From Bacillus sp. Marseille-Q1617 (GTDB lineage: Bacteria; Bacillota; Bacilli; Bacillales; Bacillaceae_B), in NCBI RefSeq assembly GCF_903645295.1, contig NZ_CAHJXM010000002.1, forward strand, positions 410,001-474,000: DNA of 64,000 nucleotides, written 5' to 3'. The notes under the pieces are model-generated. The model searched no databases. It saw nothing but the letters and a program-made list of their open reading frames with translations, and was not told the origin of the DNA. A program made the translations under genes and the position numbers. This document shows positions 9,319 to 18,814 of the stretch, piece after piece (positions within the stretch are counted from its first letter, which is position 1; every line of letters begins with the position of its first letter).

Positions 9319-10494
9319 CTAATTTTTTAATGTAACCGCCTCATAAGCAGTCTCTTTCCTTTCAAACTTCACATACATCCAGCCTCCAAGGACCACACAG
9401 GGAACAACCACTGCAGCCATCCCAAGAAAGGCAGCCCCGGGGGAATAATCATACAAGAACCCGCCAATAAACGTCAGGACAGCTGTGCTCAATCCCATTC
9501 CGAGCGAGGTATACACGCCTTGAGCAGCAGGGATATCCTTGCTGTCAAGCTCCTCATAAATCAACCTCATGAATGCATAATGAGTCAGTCCGAAGGTTAA
9601 TGCGTGAAAGACCTGGGTAAAGATAAACACAGGCACACTTGGGAAAAGGAATAGTAACGTCCAACGTACCAAGGCTGCTCCGGCAGCAAGGGTGAACATC
9701 AATGATATACTTTTTCCCTTAAGCAATCGGTCTGAATACGCAAAGAAAAGAATTTCAGACAATACGGCAATATTTAAAATGACACCGATATACAAATTGC
9801 TCACATGAAGCTCCTGCAAATAAAGCACACCATAATTATAATAAGCGGCATGCGCCCCTTGAATGAAGACCACAATTACCATCGACCAGATGAACTTTGG
9901 TGACTGAAGAAGTCCTCTATAAGAAAGCCTTTCCTGTCCTCGGGTCTGGTTCATTGACTTGGGGAGCTTCGTTAAAGAAGTCAGCAGAATGACTACGACA
10001 CCCGAGAAGAGTAAATAAAGAATCGCACCCTCAGAATAAATGGAAGTAATCAGCCCGACTGCCAGAAGTGCGGCGGTATATCCAATCGATCCCCATGAAC
10101 GGCTTTTCCCGTAATCCACTTGTTCTTCCTTCATCATTACAGCCGCCATGCTTTCCACCATTGGGAGAAGCATCGGATAGATCAGGCTGAATAACACCAT
10201 ACATGTCAAAATGAATCCAAATGAATTCATAGGTAGAAATAGTACTAATGAAACTCCGGAGAAGACAACGAGCCATCGTGACAATTTTCCAAGTGCGAAC
10301 TTCTGGCTCAGCTTAGGAAAAAGGAAAAAACTCGAAAACGAGCGGGCGATCATCCCAGCTGCGATCAACGTGCTAGCAGCTGAAATCGAGAAACCCTTGC
10401 TTCCCACCAGCCAAGCCGTCCAATACGGAATGAAGATCCCCCAGGTGAAAAAGATGGCAAAAAACTGAACAGACAACCAAGTTTGATTCTTCAA
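9319..10494 (-). CDS. MFS transporter, PPP/HcaT-like family
   Basis: Integral membrane protein of 391 aa with about 12 hydrophobic segments. The motif YGKSRSWGSIGY near residue 127 and the general layout resemble the phenyl-propionate permease (HcaT)/YwbF branch of the major facilitator superfamily. The substrate cannot be read from sequence. The start appears to be the TTG at 10494, with AAAGGAG about 11 bases upstream. It is a single gene with its own terminator. Confidence 0.85.
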   Translation of the reverse strand: MKNQTWLSVQFFAIFFTWGIFIPYWTAWLVGSKGFSISAASTLIAAGMIARSFSSFFLFPKLSQKFALGKLSRWLVVFSGVSLVLFLPMNSFGFILTCMVLFSLIYPMLLPMVESMAAVMMKEEQVDYGKSRSWGSIGYTAALLAVGLITSIYSEGAILYLLFSGVVVILLTSLTKLPKSMNQTRGQERLSYRGLLQSPKFIWSMVIVVFIQGAHAAYYNYGVLYLQELHVSNLYIGVILNIAVLSEILFFAYSDRLLKGKSISLMFTLAAGAALVRWTLLFLFPSVPVFIFTQVFHALTFGLTHYAFMRLIYEELDSKDIPAAQGVYTSLGMGLSTAVLTFIGGFLYDYSPGAAFLGMAAVVVPCVVLGGWMYVKFERKETAYEAVTLKN

Positions 10495-10722
10495 ATCGTG
10501 ATAAACTCCTTTTTTATAATAGAACCTTCAATTAGGTTTTGTGTTTACAAACAAGTAGATATTATATAGAACTCAAGCTCCATAAACAAGCTACTTAGCA
10601 ACTATAGTATTAAATAGTAAAAATATGGTAATATAGTAACTGATTACAAGATAAAAGAGGATTCTGTCAAAAAATCTCGAAAAGTTAGTTATATAGAGGG
10701 AAGAAAAGGGGCGAGAAAAACA

Positions 10723-11262
10723 ATGAGTAAAAAACTTGTCTTCGGAATACTGGGCAGTGTACTTTTCTTGACTGCACTCGGTGTATATATCGCAGTGGGA
10801 AGTTTGGACCGGCCTTCAGAAGGTGTCAATTCCAGTGAAACCACAGCGGAAACAAGTGAGGGGGCAGCGGAAACGGATACAAATGAAACAGGCAAAGAGA
10901 CAGGCACTTCCAACCCGTTTGAGCCAAAAGTGAAAACGCCATTAAAAGAAGAGCTGATCCAGCAATATATCCATGCCATGAGTCATCAAAAGGTCGCCGC
11001 AGATGAAAAATGGTCATTCTTTGAAATCACGGAAGAACGGATAGACTTTCTCCTGGGACAATTAGAGGTCAATAACTATAAACACGGTCGTCTTTATAAA
11101 GAGATTTTAACAAGCTGGAAAGAGGGGGATTTTTCTGAAGCGGATAGGCAGCATAACGCAGTATGGAAGCTGCAGAACGGTTCCATTGGGGAAGCAAAGG
11201 GATTATTATCTCCAAAAGCGGAAGAAGCGTATCTTCAAAAGCAGAATAAAGAATCCAGATAG
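10723..11262 (+). CDS. Membrane-anchored protein of unknown function
   Basis: Protein of 179 aa with one N-terminal membrane segment (about residues 5-24), no lipobox cysteine, and an acidic, Thr/Glu-rich linker (30-65). A helical C-terminal domain (70-175) contains EKWSFFEITEERIDFLL and a Trp/Lys-rich stretch. I believe similar proteins occur in Bacillus as an unnamed DUF family, but I do not recognise a function. GGGGCGAG precedes the ATG. It faces the LCP gene across a shared terminator. Confidence 0.75.
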   Translation: MSKKLVFGILGSVLFLTALGVYIAVGSLDRPSEGVNSSETTAETSEGAAETDTNETGKETGTSNPFEPKVKTPLKEELIQQYIHAMSHQKVAADEKWSFFEITEERIDFLLGQLEVNNYKHGRLYKEILTSWKEGDFSEADRQHNAVWKLQNGSIGEAKGLLSPKAEEAYLQKQNKESR

Positions 11263-11264
11263 AA

Positions 11265-11298
11265 AACACCCCCGCTAACGGTGATAAGCGGGGGTGTT
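11265..11298. terminator. Bidirectional terminator
   Basis: Perfect 12-base stem AACACCCCCGCT/AGCGGGGGTGTT with a ten-base loop, between two convergent genes. T tracts are short on both sides. Confidence 0.8.
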
Positions 11299-11310
11299 CA
11301 TATAAAATGA

Positions 11311-12246
11311 TTAAACTTCCAGATGTTCTTGTAAAGTAGTTTGAATCGAATTCAATTCCTCATCAGGAATTACATAATAATAGATTCCATCGATCTTTGT
11401 TCCAGAGCCGTTCTTTATCTGAATCTGCTCGATGTCTTTTGAAGCAGCTTTATAATGCTTCTGGATATCGACCATTTCATCGAATGTCAGGTTGGTCTTC
11501 ACATTATTGCCTAATGCATCAAAGATATTATCGAAATTCCATAAACTTGAGACGCTTGCTCCTTCGCGGATGACTCCTTGTATGACCTCGCGTTGACGCA
11601 GCTGGCGTCCGAAATCTCCGCGTGGATCTTCATATCTCATTCGGGAGAAGGCTAGTGCTTCTTTACCGCTTAGCTTCAGCTTTCCTTCAGCGAAAGAATG
11701 TCCTTCATAGCTGAAATTCAAGTCATTGTTTACGGTTACGCCACCCACAGCGTTCACGATGTCTTTGAATCCTTCCATATTCACCTGTACATAATAATCC
11801 ACCGGTATATCAAGAAGACCTTCTACTGTATCCATCGCCATTCCCACTCCGCCGAATGCATAGGCATGATTAATTTTATCTTTCGTGCCGCGTCCGACGA
11901 TTTCAGTCAACGTGTCACGCGGGATGCTAATCATTTTGACGGATTCTGCCTCGGGATTCACGGTAAGCACGATCATTGAATCTGAACGGCCTTTGTCATT
12001 CTTGCGTTCATCAACACCCATTAATAGCACAGAGAACGGTTCTCTCTCTTTGAACTCGATGTCTTTCGTACGTTTAGAAGATTTATCGCGTTCAATCGGA
12101 GTGTGCATGGTTTCAACAGCTTTATTTAACGAGTGATAAATGCTATATGCATAGACTCCGCCTGCAACAATAAATAATAGTAGAACAATGCCGACAATCT
12201 TTGGCCACTTGCGTTTCTTTTTTCGTGTATGTTTTTCCATTCTCAT
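11311..12246 (-). CDS. LytR-CpsA-Psr (LCP) family polymer ligase
   Basis: Membrane-anchored enzyme of the family that moves wall teichoic acids or capsule polymers from undecaprenyl-phosphate to peptidoglycan. A Lys/Arg-rich N-terminus precedes one membrane segment (about 15-37). The LCP domain spans about 80-245 with the conserved acidic/arginine blocks DERKNDKGRSDSMIVL and SIPRDTLTEI and a distal FSRMRYEDPRGDFGRQLRQ. The ATG at 12246 fits AAAGGTGAGGG eight bases upstream (311 aa). Its position beside the exopolysaccharide operon suggests attachment of that polymer to the wall; this is inference. Confidence 0.9.
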   Translation of the reverse strand: MRMEKHTRKKKRKWPKIVGIVLLLFIVAGGVYAYSIYHSLNKAVETMHTPIERDKSSKRTKDIEFKEREPFSVLLMGVDERKNDKGRSDSMIVLTVNPEAESVKMISIPRDTLTEIVGRGTKDKINHAYAFGGVGMAMDTVEGLLDIPVDYYVQVNMEGFKDIVNAVGGVTVNNDLNFSYEGHSFAEGKLKLSGKEALAFSRMRYEDPRGDFGRQLRQREVIQGVIREGASVSSLWNFDNIFDALGNNVKTNLTFDEMVDIQKHYKAASKDIEQIQIKNGSGTKIDGIYYYVIPDEELNSIQTTLQEHLEV

Positions 12247-12343
12247 TTTCTTTTCCCTCACCTTTACTTAACCTAATCCATAACATAGCAGATTGAGGAC
12301 AAATTGCATAGATGTTTTTAACAATATTTATCAGTGGAATGGG

Positions 12344-13150
12344 TTACTCATTTACAAAGTAATCAACCAAATAGTCGGACCAGAGTTCATGGCCTTTTTC
12401 GTTAGGGGTATCCTGGGACTCGATTAAATAATCAACCAGGGTTTCATCTTCCGGCCAGGCTGTCCAGTGATCCAGGTAAGGGATCCCTTCTTCTTCCGAG
12501 AACTCTTTCAGCGAGTCGATCTGTTGAGGATAATAAGTAGCCCCTGACAGTGGATGAGGAGGCTGAAGAATCAGAGTGCTTTCTTCATTCGCTTCACCAA
12601 GCTGACTCATGAACATCAGGATACTTTCGTGGTTCTGTACGGTACCGACACTGTTTGAATTGTCCACTAAAGAGAATGGCTCCAATAAGACCAGGTCTGG
12701 TTCATATGAAAGGACTTCTTCGCTGTCCTCTCCATTAATAAAGTCGATTGACGTTACATCCTGTTGGAAGACAGTGACTTCCATTGTGCTGCCGTATTGA
12801 TTATGGAGTGTTTCTTTCAACTGAGGCGCCCAGCCATTTTCGCCATCCCCTAAAGCGGGAGAGCCGACGATGGCCACTTTAAATGTTTCTTCTTCTTTCA
12901 TTAAAGAAATAAATCTCTCCTGTGCTTCTTCCGGCCAGTTAGAAATAAGAGATTCAATATTCCCATCCTTCTCTGCTACTTCCGGTTCTTCTTTTTCAAT
13001 TTCTGTTTCCGTCTCTTCGACATCTACTGCTTTACCTGCTGTCTCATCAGTGGTAGCGGAAATAGATGTCCTTTCTTTCCAATACATATTCCCAAGAAAG
13101 AGAAAGACAGCACAACTGATGGCTAGAACTGTGACTAAAAAGCTTTTCAT
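12344..13150 (-). CDS. Membrane-anchored SGNH/GDSL-like hydrolase
   Basis: Protein of 268 aa with an N-terminal membrane segment (3-20), an acidic Glu-rich linker (35-70) and a flavodoxin-like SGNH domain. VAIVGSPALGDGENGW occupies the block I position, LVLLEPF and TLILQPPHP look like blocks II and III, and NEKGHELW supplies the C-terminal histidine. The classic GDS serine motif is altered to GSPALG. SGNH proteins near capsule loci often add or remove acyl groups on the polymer. Divergent from the exopolysaccharide operon; GGAGGAAT precedes the ATG. Confidence 0.75.
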   Translation of the reverse strand: MKSFLVTVLAISCAVFLFLGNMYWKERTSISATTDETAGKAVDVEETETEIEKEEPEVAEKDGNIESLISNWPEEAQERFISLMKEEETFKVAIVGSPALGDGENGWAPQLKETLHNQYGSTMEVTVFQQDVTSIDFINGEDSEEVLSYEPDLVLLEPFSLVDNSNSVGTVQNHESILMFMSQLGEANEESTLILQPPHPLSGATYYPQQIDSLKEFSEEEGIPYLDHWTAWPEDETLVDYLIESQDTPNEKGHELWSDYLVDYFVNE

Positions 13151-13348
13151 TACAAATTCCTCCCGAATAGGTAAAAATAGACAAGAAATAATATCCAATT
13201 ATGAATAATCCCTTTTCAAATAGAAATATTTGTAGTTTAATAGTATAAGTGTTTAAATATTACAGTTTAATTAAAATTATGACAACAAATGATAAAAAAA
13301 ACAACAAAATATGCTATTATTTTACTTATTTTTATTTAGGAGGACATT

Positions 13349-14095
13349 ATGGAAGAAACAATCAGTTTGCGAGAGTTAATGGAGACGCTGAGGAAAAGGA
13401 TGCAATTTATCCTGATGATTACTTTAACCGCTGTAATTGTAAGCGGAGGGGTAAGCTTCTTTCTATTAACACCTGTCTATCAATCCTCAACTCAGCTTCT
13501 AGTCAATCAATCAAAGTCGGATCAGCCGGCTTATAATATAGGAGAAATTCAAACGAATCTTCAATTGATTAACACATATAACGTAATCATGAAAAGTCCT
13601 GCTATCTTAGAGAAAGTTATTTCTGATCTGGACTTAGACATTACGGCATCTCAATTAAATGAAAAACTAACTGTCGCGAGCGAAAGGGATTCACAAGTAA
13701 TCAACTTGTCTGTGCAAGATACTGATCCGAAGAAAGCCGCTGCCATTGCAAATAAAACAGCAGAAGTCTTTCAAGAAGAAATCGTAAAAATCATGAACGT
13801 TAATAACGTAAGCGTCCTGGCCAAGGCTGAAGTTGGGGAAGATACATCACCGATTAAACCAAAGCCACTTCTTAATATTGCTATTGCTATGGTCGTGGGA
13901 TTAATGGCTGGTGTCGGTATTGCGTTCTTATTGGAATACCTCGATAACACAATTAAGACAGAACAAGAAGTAGAAAAACTTCTGGGATTACCGGTTCTGG
14001 GTTCAATCACTAGAATCAAAGATCAAGAAGAGAAGGCCAAGAGCCGTGCACAACAACGCAGATCAAGACTAAGGGGTGAGAGAGTTGGCTCTTAA
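13349..14095 (+). CDS. Tyrosine-kinase modulator / Wzz-type chain-length protein (EpsA/TkmA/CapA-like)
   Basis: First gene of the exopolysaccharide operon. A Wzz domain with two membrane segments (about 20-40 and 172-195) brackets an extracytoplasmic loop. The cytoplasmic C-terminal tail is where such proteins activate the partner BY-kinase. The proline-rich stretch before the second segment (SPIKPKPLLN) is typical. AGGAGG lies just upstream of the ATG. It overlaps the kinase gene by 11 bases, showing translational coupling. Confidence 0.93.
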   Translation: MEETISLRELMETLRKRMQFILMITLTAVIVSGGVSFFLLTPVYQSSTQLLVNQSKSDQPAYNIGEIQTNLQLINTYNVIMKSPAILEKVISDLDLDITASQLNEKLTVASERDSQVINLSVQDTDPKKAAAIANKTAEVFQEEIVKIMNVNNVSVLAKAEVGEDTSPIKPKPLLNIAIAMVVGLMAGVGIAFLLEYLDNTIKTEQEVEKLLGLPVLGSITRIKDQEEKAKSRAQQRRSRLRGERVGS

Positions 14096-14789
14096 CAAGA
14101 AAAAAGTAAAGCAAATGGTGAACACAAAACGTAAACTAATTACGAAAACAGATCCAATGTCCCCTATATCCGAACAATATAAAACCATTCGAACGAATAT
14201 AAACTTCTCATTTATCGATGAAGAGTTGAAATCTTTAATGGTTACTTCATCAGGACCGGGAGAAGGGAAGTCTACAACCTCTGCCAATCTGGGTGTCGTA
14301 TTCGCTCAAGAAGGAAAGAAAGTTCTCCTGGTAGATGCTGATATGCGTAAACCAACCGCCCATTATACATTTGGATTAAATAATACGTATGGATTAACGA
14401 GTGTGTTAACCAGACAGAAACCATTAACTGAAGTCACTCATTCTTCGGATGTGGAAAATTTGGACTTACTCACCTGTGGGCCGATTCCGCCAAATCCGGC
14501 AGAACTCCTCAATTCAGTCAGAATGCAATATTTCTTTAAAGAATTATACGAAGAATATGACATGGTCATTTTCGATACACCACCTGTATTAGCGGTAACA
14601 GATGCCCAAATACTTGCGAACCAATGTCAAGGGACTGTGCTAGTAATCAGTTCGGGAACTACAGAAGTGGAGAGGGCAGTTAAATCAAAAGAACTGTTGG
14701 AATCTGCTAAAGCTAAACTTGTTGGAGTCGTGTTAAATAATCGTGAAATGAAAGATACGGATTATTATTACTATGGTGGTAAAAATTAA
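14085..14789 (+). CDS. BY-type tyrosine-protein kinase (EpsB/PtkA/CapB-like)
   Basis: Cytoplasmic autokinase that works with the Wzz-type modulator to control polymer length and output. Walker A is in SGPGEGKSTT near residue 57, Walker A' in VLLVDADMRKP, and Walker B in MVIFDTPPV. The C-terminal tyrosine cluster DYYYYGG is the autophosphorylation tail. The start is probably the TTG at 14085, since AAGGGGTG (14071-14078) is its binding site; the in-frame GTG at 14076 lies within that site. Confidence 0.92.
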   Translation: MALNKKKVKQMVNTKRKLITKTDPMSPISEQYKTIRTNINFSFIDEELKSLMVTSSGPGEGKSTTSANLGVVFAQEGKKVLLVDADMRKPTAHYTFGLNNTYGLTSVLTRQKPLTEVTHSSDVENLDLLTCGPIPPNPAELLNSVRMQYFFKELYEEYDMVIFDTPPVLAVTDAQILANQCQGTVLVISSGTTEVERAVKSKELLESAKAKLVGVVLNNREMKDTDYYYYGGKN

Positions 14790-14888
14790 CATGAATTCGA
14801 CAAATTTCTACTATTTACATTTTCATCCTTTCCGTTAAACTATATAATGTTGCAGTATTGAGTCGAAAGAACTAAAGGGGGAGTCGAC

Positions 14889-15656
14889 ATGATCGATATA
14901 CACAGCCACATCCTACCAGGGATTGACGATGGTGCCAGAACAATGAATGACAGTATAGATATGGCTAAGCAAGCTGTATCTGAAGGTATCCATACCATCA
15001 TCGCGACTCCTCATCATATGAACGGAAAGTACGACAACCTAAAGTCGGACATCCTTCCACTCGTAAGTGAACTAAATGAAACATTAAAGCAAGAAGCGAT
15101 CGATCTCCAAGTGTTGCCTGGACAGGAATGCCGTATCTACGGTGAAATTCTTGAAGACTATCAAAAAGGTGACATTCTAACACTAAACAAAGATTCTCAG
15201 TACTTGTTTATAGAATTCCCATCAAACTCAGTTCCTAGATATGCTGAAAGGTTGCTTTACGAGCTTCAAGTAGAGGGACTAACACCAGTGATCGTTCATC
15301 CGGAAAGAAATGCAGAACTAATTGAACGTCCTGACAAGTTGTATAAATTCGTTATAAACGGAGCTGCTACACAATTGACAGCTTCCAGTCTCGTTGGGTA
15401 TTTCGGTAAAAACATTCAAAAATTTTCTCAGCAAATGATCGAAGCAAACCTGGCGCATTTCATTGCTTCAGATGCGCACAACATTAATAACCGAACATTT
15501 AAGATGGAAGAAGCGATGAACTACGTAGAGAAAAAGTTCGGTATAGACAGTCTCTATTACTTTACAGAAAATGCGGAAATGCTTGTAGATAATAAAACCA
15601 TATATAGAGAGGTTCCGGAAGAAATCAAAAAGAAAAAATTCCTTGGAATCTTCTAG
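14889..15656 (+). CDS. Tyrosine-protein phosphatase, PHP family (CapC/CpsB/YwqE-like)
   Basis: Manganese-dependent phosphatase expected to dephosphorylate the adjacent BY-kinase. PHP motifs are clear: DIHSHILPGIDDG at the N-terminus, ATPHH near residue 41, VIHPERN near 138 and SDAHN near 195. At 255 aa it has the standard length. AAAGGGGG precedes the ATG. It completes the modulator-kinase-phosphatase trio that opens capsule operons in Firmicutes. Confidence 0.94.
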   Translation: MIDIHSHILPGIDDGARTMNDSIDMAKQAVSEGIHTIIATPHHMNGKYDNLKSDILPLVSELNETLKQEAIDLQVLPGQECRIYGEILEDYQKGDILTLNKDSQYLFIEFPSNSVPRYAERLLYELQVEGLTPVIVHPERNAELIERPDKLYKFVINGAATQLTASSLVGYFGKNIQKFSQQMIEANLAHFIASDAHNINNRTFKMEEAMNYVEKKFGIDSLYYFTENAEMLVDNKTIYREVPEEIKKKKFLGIF

Positions 15657-15737
15657 TTTATAAAACTCCTAATAAGGTCCTAAGGTACTATTGTCGTTGG
15701 TGGAATCCATATGAAGTAAACAAGACAACAGTAGATA

Positions 15738-15872
15738 TTTTGGGGATGTCTCCTAACCACTATCAATGGAGGCACTCGGTCACGCCGTGGGTAAGCGAAT
15801 AGCTTTACCTTAGACGCCGGTCGTCGATGGCGGGATGTGAGGAAGGGTTAAATGCCCACATTTACTATTTTA
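15738..15872 (+). ncRNA. EAR-like (eps-associated / epsC) antitermination RNA
   Basis: The 375-base gap between the phosphatase gene and galU carries a GC-richer, structured stretch. Helices seen: CTCC (15750-15753) with GGAG (15768-15771); GGTAAGC (15790-15796) with GCTTTACC (15802-15809, one bulge) capped by GAATA; CGCC (15815-15818) with GGCG (15829-15832). In Bacillales the EAR element sits within eps and capsule operons, soon after the tyrosine-kinase genes, and allows RNA polymerase to read through terminators. Position and helices fit; I could not align to the family model. Confidence 0.65.
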
Positions 15873-16031
15873 TAAGACACAAGTAATGAAATACAATGAA
15901 AACGCTTTATGTAATTGGTGGTTAAGATTCCAATTTGATACCTAATGAAAGAACATTTGGAAATTGTGTTTTTTCATTAGGTATTTATTGTATCGATTTA
16001 AATTTTCATAAGTATAGGGGGAAATAAATTA

Positions 16032-16916
16032 ATGAAAAAAGTAAGAAAAGCAATTATTCCAGCTGCTGGATTAGGTACACGTTTTTTGCCAGCTACAAAA
16101 GCTATGCCTAAAGAGATGTTACCAATAGTGGATAAACCTACAATTCAGTACATAGTGGAGGAAGCTATTGCCTCTGGAATAGAAGATATCATAATTGTTA
16201 CAGGTAAAGGGAAACGGGCTATTGAAGATCACTTTGATTATGCTCCAGAACTTGAGAGGAACCTTGCTGAAAAAGGTAAAAATGATTTATTAAAAAAAGT
16301 TCAACACTCAAGCAAGCTGGCAAATATTCACTATATAAGGCAGAAAGAACCCAAAGGACTTGGTCATGCAGTTTGGTGTGCTAGAAATTTCATAGGAGAT
16401 GAACCTTTTGCTGTTTTATTAGGAGATGACATTGTAGTAAGTAAGGTTCCGTGTGTTCAACAACTTATTAATCAATATCAAGAGACGGGAAGATCGATAA
16501 TTGGCGTACAAACAGTAGACTATAGCCAAACTAATCGTTACGGAATAATCGATCCTCTATATAGTGAGGGGAGTAGCTATCAAGTTCGTAGGTTCGTAGA
16601 AAAGCCAGAAATTGATTCTGCTCCATCAAACCTTGCGATAATGGGGCGTTACTTACTTACCCCAGAAATTTTTGAGTTACTTGAAATACAGGAAGAAGGA
16701 GCAAATGGAGAAATACAGTTAACGGACGCTATACAAAGATTAAATGAAATTCAGAATGTATATGCTTATGAGTTTGAAGGGCAACGCTACGACGTAGGTG
16801 AGAAATTAGGTTTTATAGAAACTACTATAGAATTCGCTCTCAATAATGATGAATTAAAGATACCATTATTAAAATATTTGAAGAAAACTATTGAAAAACA
16901 AAAAATAAATATATAG
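16032..16916 (+). CDS. galU: UTP-glucose-1-phosphate uridylyltransferase
   Basis: Makes UDP-glucose from glucose-1-phosphate and UTP, the precursor for the UDP-glucose dehydrogenase and epimerase genes further on. The nucleotide-binding signature [26 protein letters not shown] is at residues 11-36 and VEKPEI near 195. Length 294 aa is standard. AGGGGG precedes the ATG. It is the first gene after the EAR-like RNA. Confidence 0.95.
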   Translation: MKKVRKAIIPAAGLGTRFLPATKAMPKEMLPIVDKPTIQYIVEEAIASGIEDIIIVTGKGKRAIEDHFDYAPELERNLAEKGKNDLLKKVQHSSKLANIHYIRQKEPKGLGHAVWCARNFIGDEPFAVLLGDDIVVSKVPCVQQLINQYQETGRSIIGVQTVDYSQTNRYGIIDPLYSEGSSYQVRRFVEKPEIDSAPSNLAIMGRYLLTPEIFELLEIQEEGANGEIQLTDAIQRLNEIQNVYAYEFEGQRYDVGEKLGFIETTIEFALNNDELKIPLLKYLKKTIEKQKINI

Positions 16917-16932
16917 GAAAAGAGGATTGTCA

Positions 16933-17610
16933 ATGGGGGTAAAACTGAGTAACGAAAATTTTTTTAAAGAATATTCTATTGCAATGGAAAATAGCGTTAA
17001 AGACTCTTTTTTAAACAAGGAAAGTAAAAGATATATCTATACTGTTGCTAAATCCTTGATAGATATATTATTGACACTTATAGCACTTCCGTTTGCATTG
17101 TTAATAGTTTTTCTTTTTGGAGTTTTGATAAAGATTGAAACTCCCGGTCCAATTTTCTTCTTTCAAGAGAGGGTCGGCAAGAACGGGAAGTATTTCAAAG
17201 TAATTAAATTAAGATCAATGAGAGTTGATGCGGAAAAGAATGGGGCGCAATGGGCAACAAAAAATGATCCTAGGGTGACTAAAATCGGCAGTTTTATTAG
17301 GAGAACTAGAATAGATGAATTACCTCAACTTATTAATGTCCTAAAGGGAGAAATGAGTTTTGTAGGGCCACGACCAGAACGTCCTTTTTTCACTGCAAAA
17401 TTTAATGAAGAAATACCTGGTTTCATTAATAGACTTTCAGTTAAACCTGGCTTGACAGGGTGGGCTCAAGTAAATGGGGGATATGACATTACTCCTGAGG
17501 AAAAATTGAAACTAGATATTTATTATCTTAATAACAAAAGTCTAAAATTGGATATGGAAATCCTTTATAAAACAATAATTGTGTGTCTATCTGGGGCTGG
17601 TTCAAGATGA
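16933..17610 (+). CDS. Undecaprenyl-phosphate sugar-1-phosphate transferase (initiating enzyme)
   Basis: Starts repeat-unit assembly by moving a sugar-1-phosphate from a UDP-sugar to undecaprenyl phosphate at the inner membrane face. One membrane segment lies at about 43-68. The catalytic core follows with GPIFFFQERVGKNGK, KLRSM, RRTRIDELPQLINVLKGEMSFVGPRPE and KPGLTGWAQVNG, all hallmarks of the short bacterial sugar transferases. The ATG at 16933 (225 aa) has GAGGA upstream; the TTG at 16927 is less likely. Confidence 0.93.
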   Translation: MGVKLSNENFFKEYSIAMENSVKDSFLNKESKRYIYTVAKSLIDILLTLIALPFALLIVFLFGVLIKIETPGPIFFFQERVGKNGKYFKVIKLRSMRVDAEKNGAQWATKNDPRVTKIGSFIRRTRIDELPQLINVLKGEMSFVGPRPERPFFTAKFNEEIPGFINRLSVKPGLTGWAQVNGGYDITPEEKLKLDIYYLNNKSLKLDMEILYKTIIVCLSGAGSR

Positions 17611-17683
17611 GATAATATTATGAGATATTTTCAACTTACAGTGAATATTTTTTAACTAGCTCGCTTAAAGGAGAAAAACTCAA

Positions 17684-18814
17684 ATGAGAAAAGATAAGCT
17701 CATTAGTACATTAATGGGGATTTCAATATTTGGAATTGTTTTTGGGGGAGCCCTAAAAACAATTCCTTTTCTTGGCTTAGGTTCAATCATTAACCTCGCC
17801 TTTTTACTACTGATAACTGTTTTAGCTGTTTTTCAGGGGAAGGGATCTATCAATTTCGAATCCAAAATGGTATTTGGTCTTCTATTCATTTGCTGTGTTT
17901 ATGTACTTTATTCTATTTTTGTATACTCACATGAAGAAGAATATTTAAAATATTTAATCAAGTTCATAGGAATGACTTATGCAATCATTATAATTGCGGT
18001 TTTTGCAAAGAAGGAAGACATTAATAGTTTTATAAACTTTACTTTAGTAATAGCTCTTATTTTATTAGTATTTGACCTATCAGGTTTGAAAGCAGTAGGG
18101 GATGATGTGAATTACTTAACCAGGCCTCACCTTTACGGGGCGGCAACTTGTGTTCTCATGGTGAAGGCATTAAATTCAATTAAACAATTTTTTGTAAACT
18201 CCATTCTAATTATTTTGTACATCTATGTAATTATTGATTATGGAAGTAGAGGCCCACTTCTTTTTATTGGATTCACATTTATTCTGATTGCCATTTTGTT
18301 CAGTAAAAATAGAGTGAGAAATACAATATTTCTATTAATAATAAGCGTTATAGTTAAGTTCAATATTGAAACTATTTTGGAAAGTAATCAATTGCTTGTA
18401 TATAGATTTAATCGTTTATTCTATTCAATAGAAGAAGAACCAAGATTTCAATTGTATAGTAAAACTATAGAATATATTCTAAATAATCCTTTAGGCTATG
18501 GTTTTTATGCCCATAAAACATTAATAGGGGAAAAATATGTAGAATCATTCCCTTTAGAAATGTTATTGAACTTTGGAATTATTACTTTTATTCTATTTTT
18601 ATATTTATTAGTACGATTACTAAGATATGTAATTAATCACTTAGGCGATACTTCTAAAATAAGTTTGTTTACTATATTTATTTATTTACTCCTAAGTTTT
18701 AGTAGGAGTTGGTCATTTTCTGATGGAATGGTGTTATTTATTATATACTTATTGATATTTATTAAAAACAAAAAAGGTGATAATAATGTTCTCGGTAATA
18801 ATTCCTACTCATAA
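17684..18814 (+). CDS. Polysaccharide polymerase (Wzy / O-antigen ligase-like)
   Basis: Integral membrane protein of 376 aa with about ten hydrophobic segments, a larger extracytoplasmic loop around residues 230-290 (RFNRLFYSIEEEPRFQLY, then NPLGYGFYAHKTLIGE) and little sequence identity expected to other Wzy proteins. Topology and place in the operon support polymerase function. AAGGAG precedes the ATG. Codon and base composition become very AT-rich from here on. It overlaps the next gene by 29 bases. Confidence 0.8.
   Translation: MRKDKLISTLMGISIFGIVFGGALKTIPFLGLGSIINLAFLLLITVLAVFQGKGSINFESKMVFGLLFICCVYVLYSIFVYSHEEEYLKYLIKFIGMTYAIIIIAVFAKKEDINSFINFTLVIALILLVFDLSGLKAVGDDVNYLTRPHLYGAATCVLMVKALNSIKQFFVNSILIILYIYVIIDYGSRGPLLFIGFTFILIAILFSKNRVRNTIFLLIISVIVKFNIETILESNQLLVYRFNRLFYSIEEEPRFQLYSKTIEYILNNPLGYGFYAHKTLIGEKYVESFPLEMLLNFGIITFILFLYLLVRLLRYVINHLGDTSKISLFTIFIYLLLSFSRSWSFSDGMVLFIIYLLIFIKNKKGDNNVLGNNSYS

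Noticed and set aside
9319..10494. Naming the MFS protein as a phenylpropionate or nucleoside transporter
   Set aside because: Family resemblance does not give the substrate and no catabolic genes are adjacent.
14790..14888. Internal promoter before the phosphatase gene (TATAAT near 14841)
   Set aside because: A good -10 but no acceptable -35 at 16-18 bases; too weak to list.
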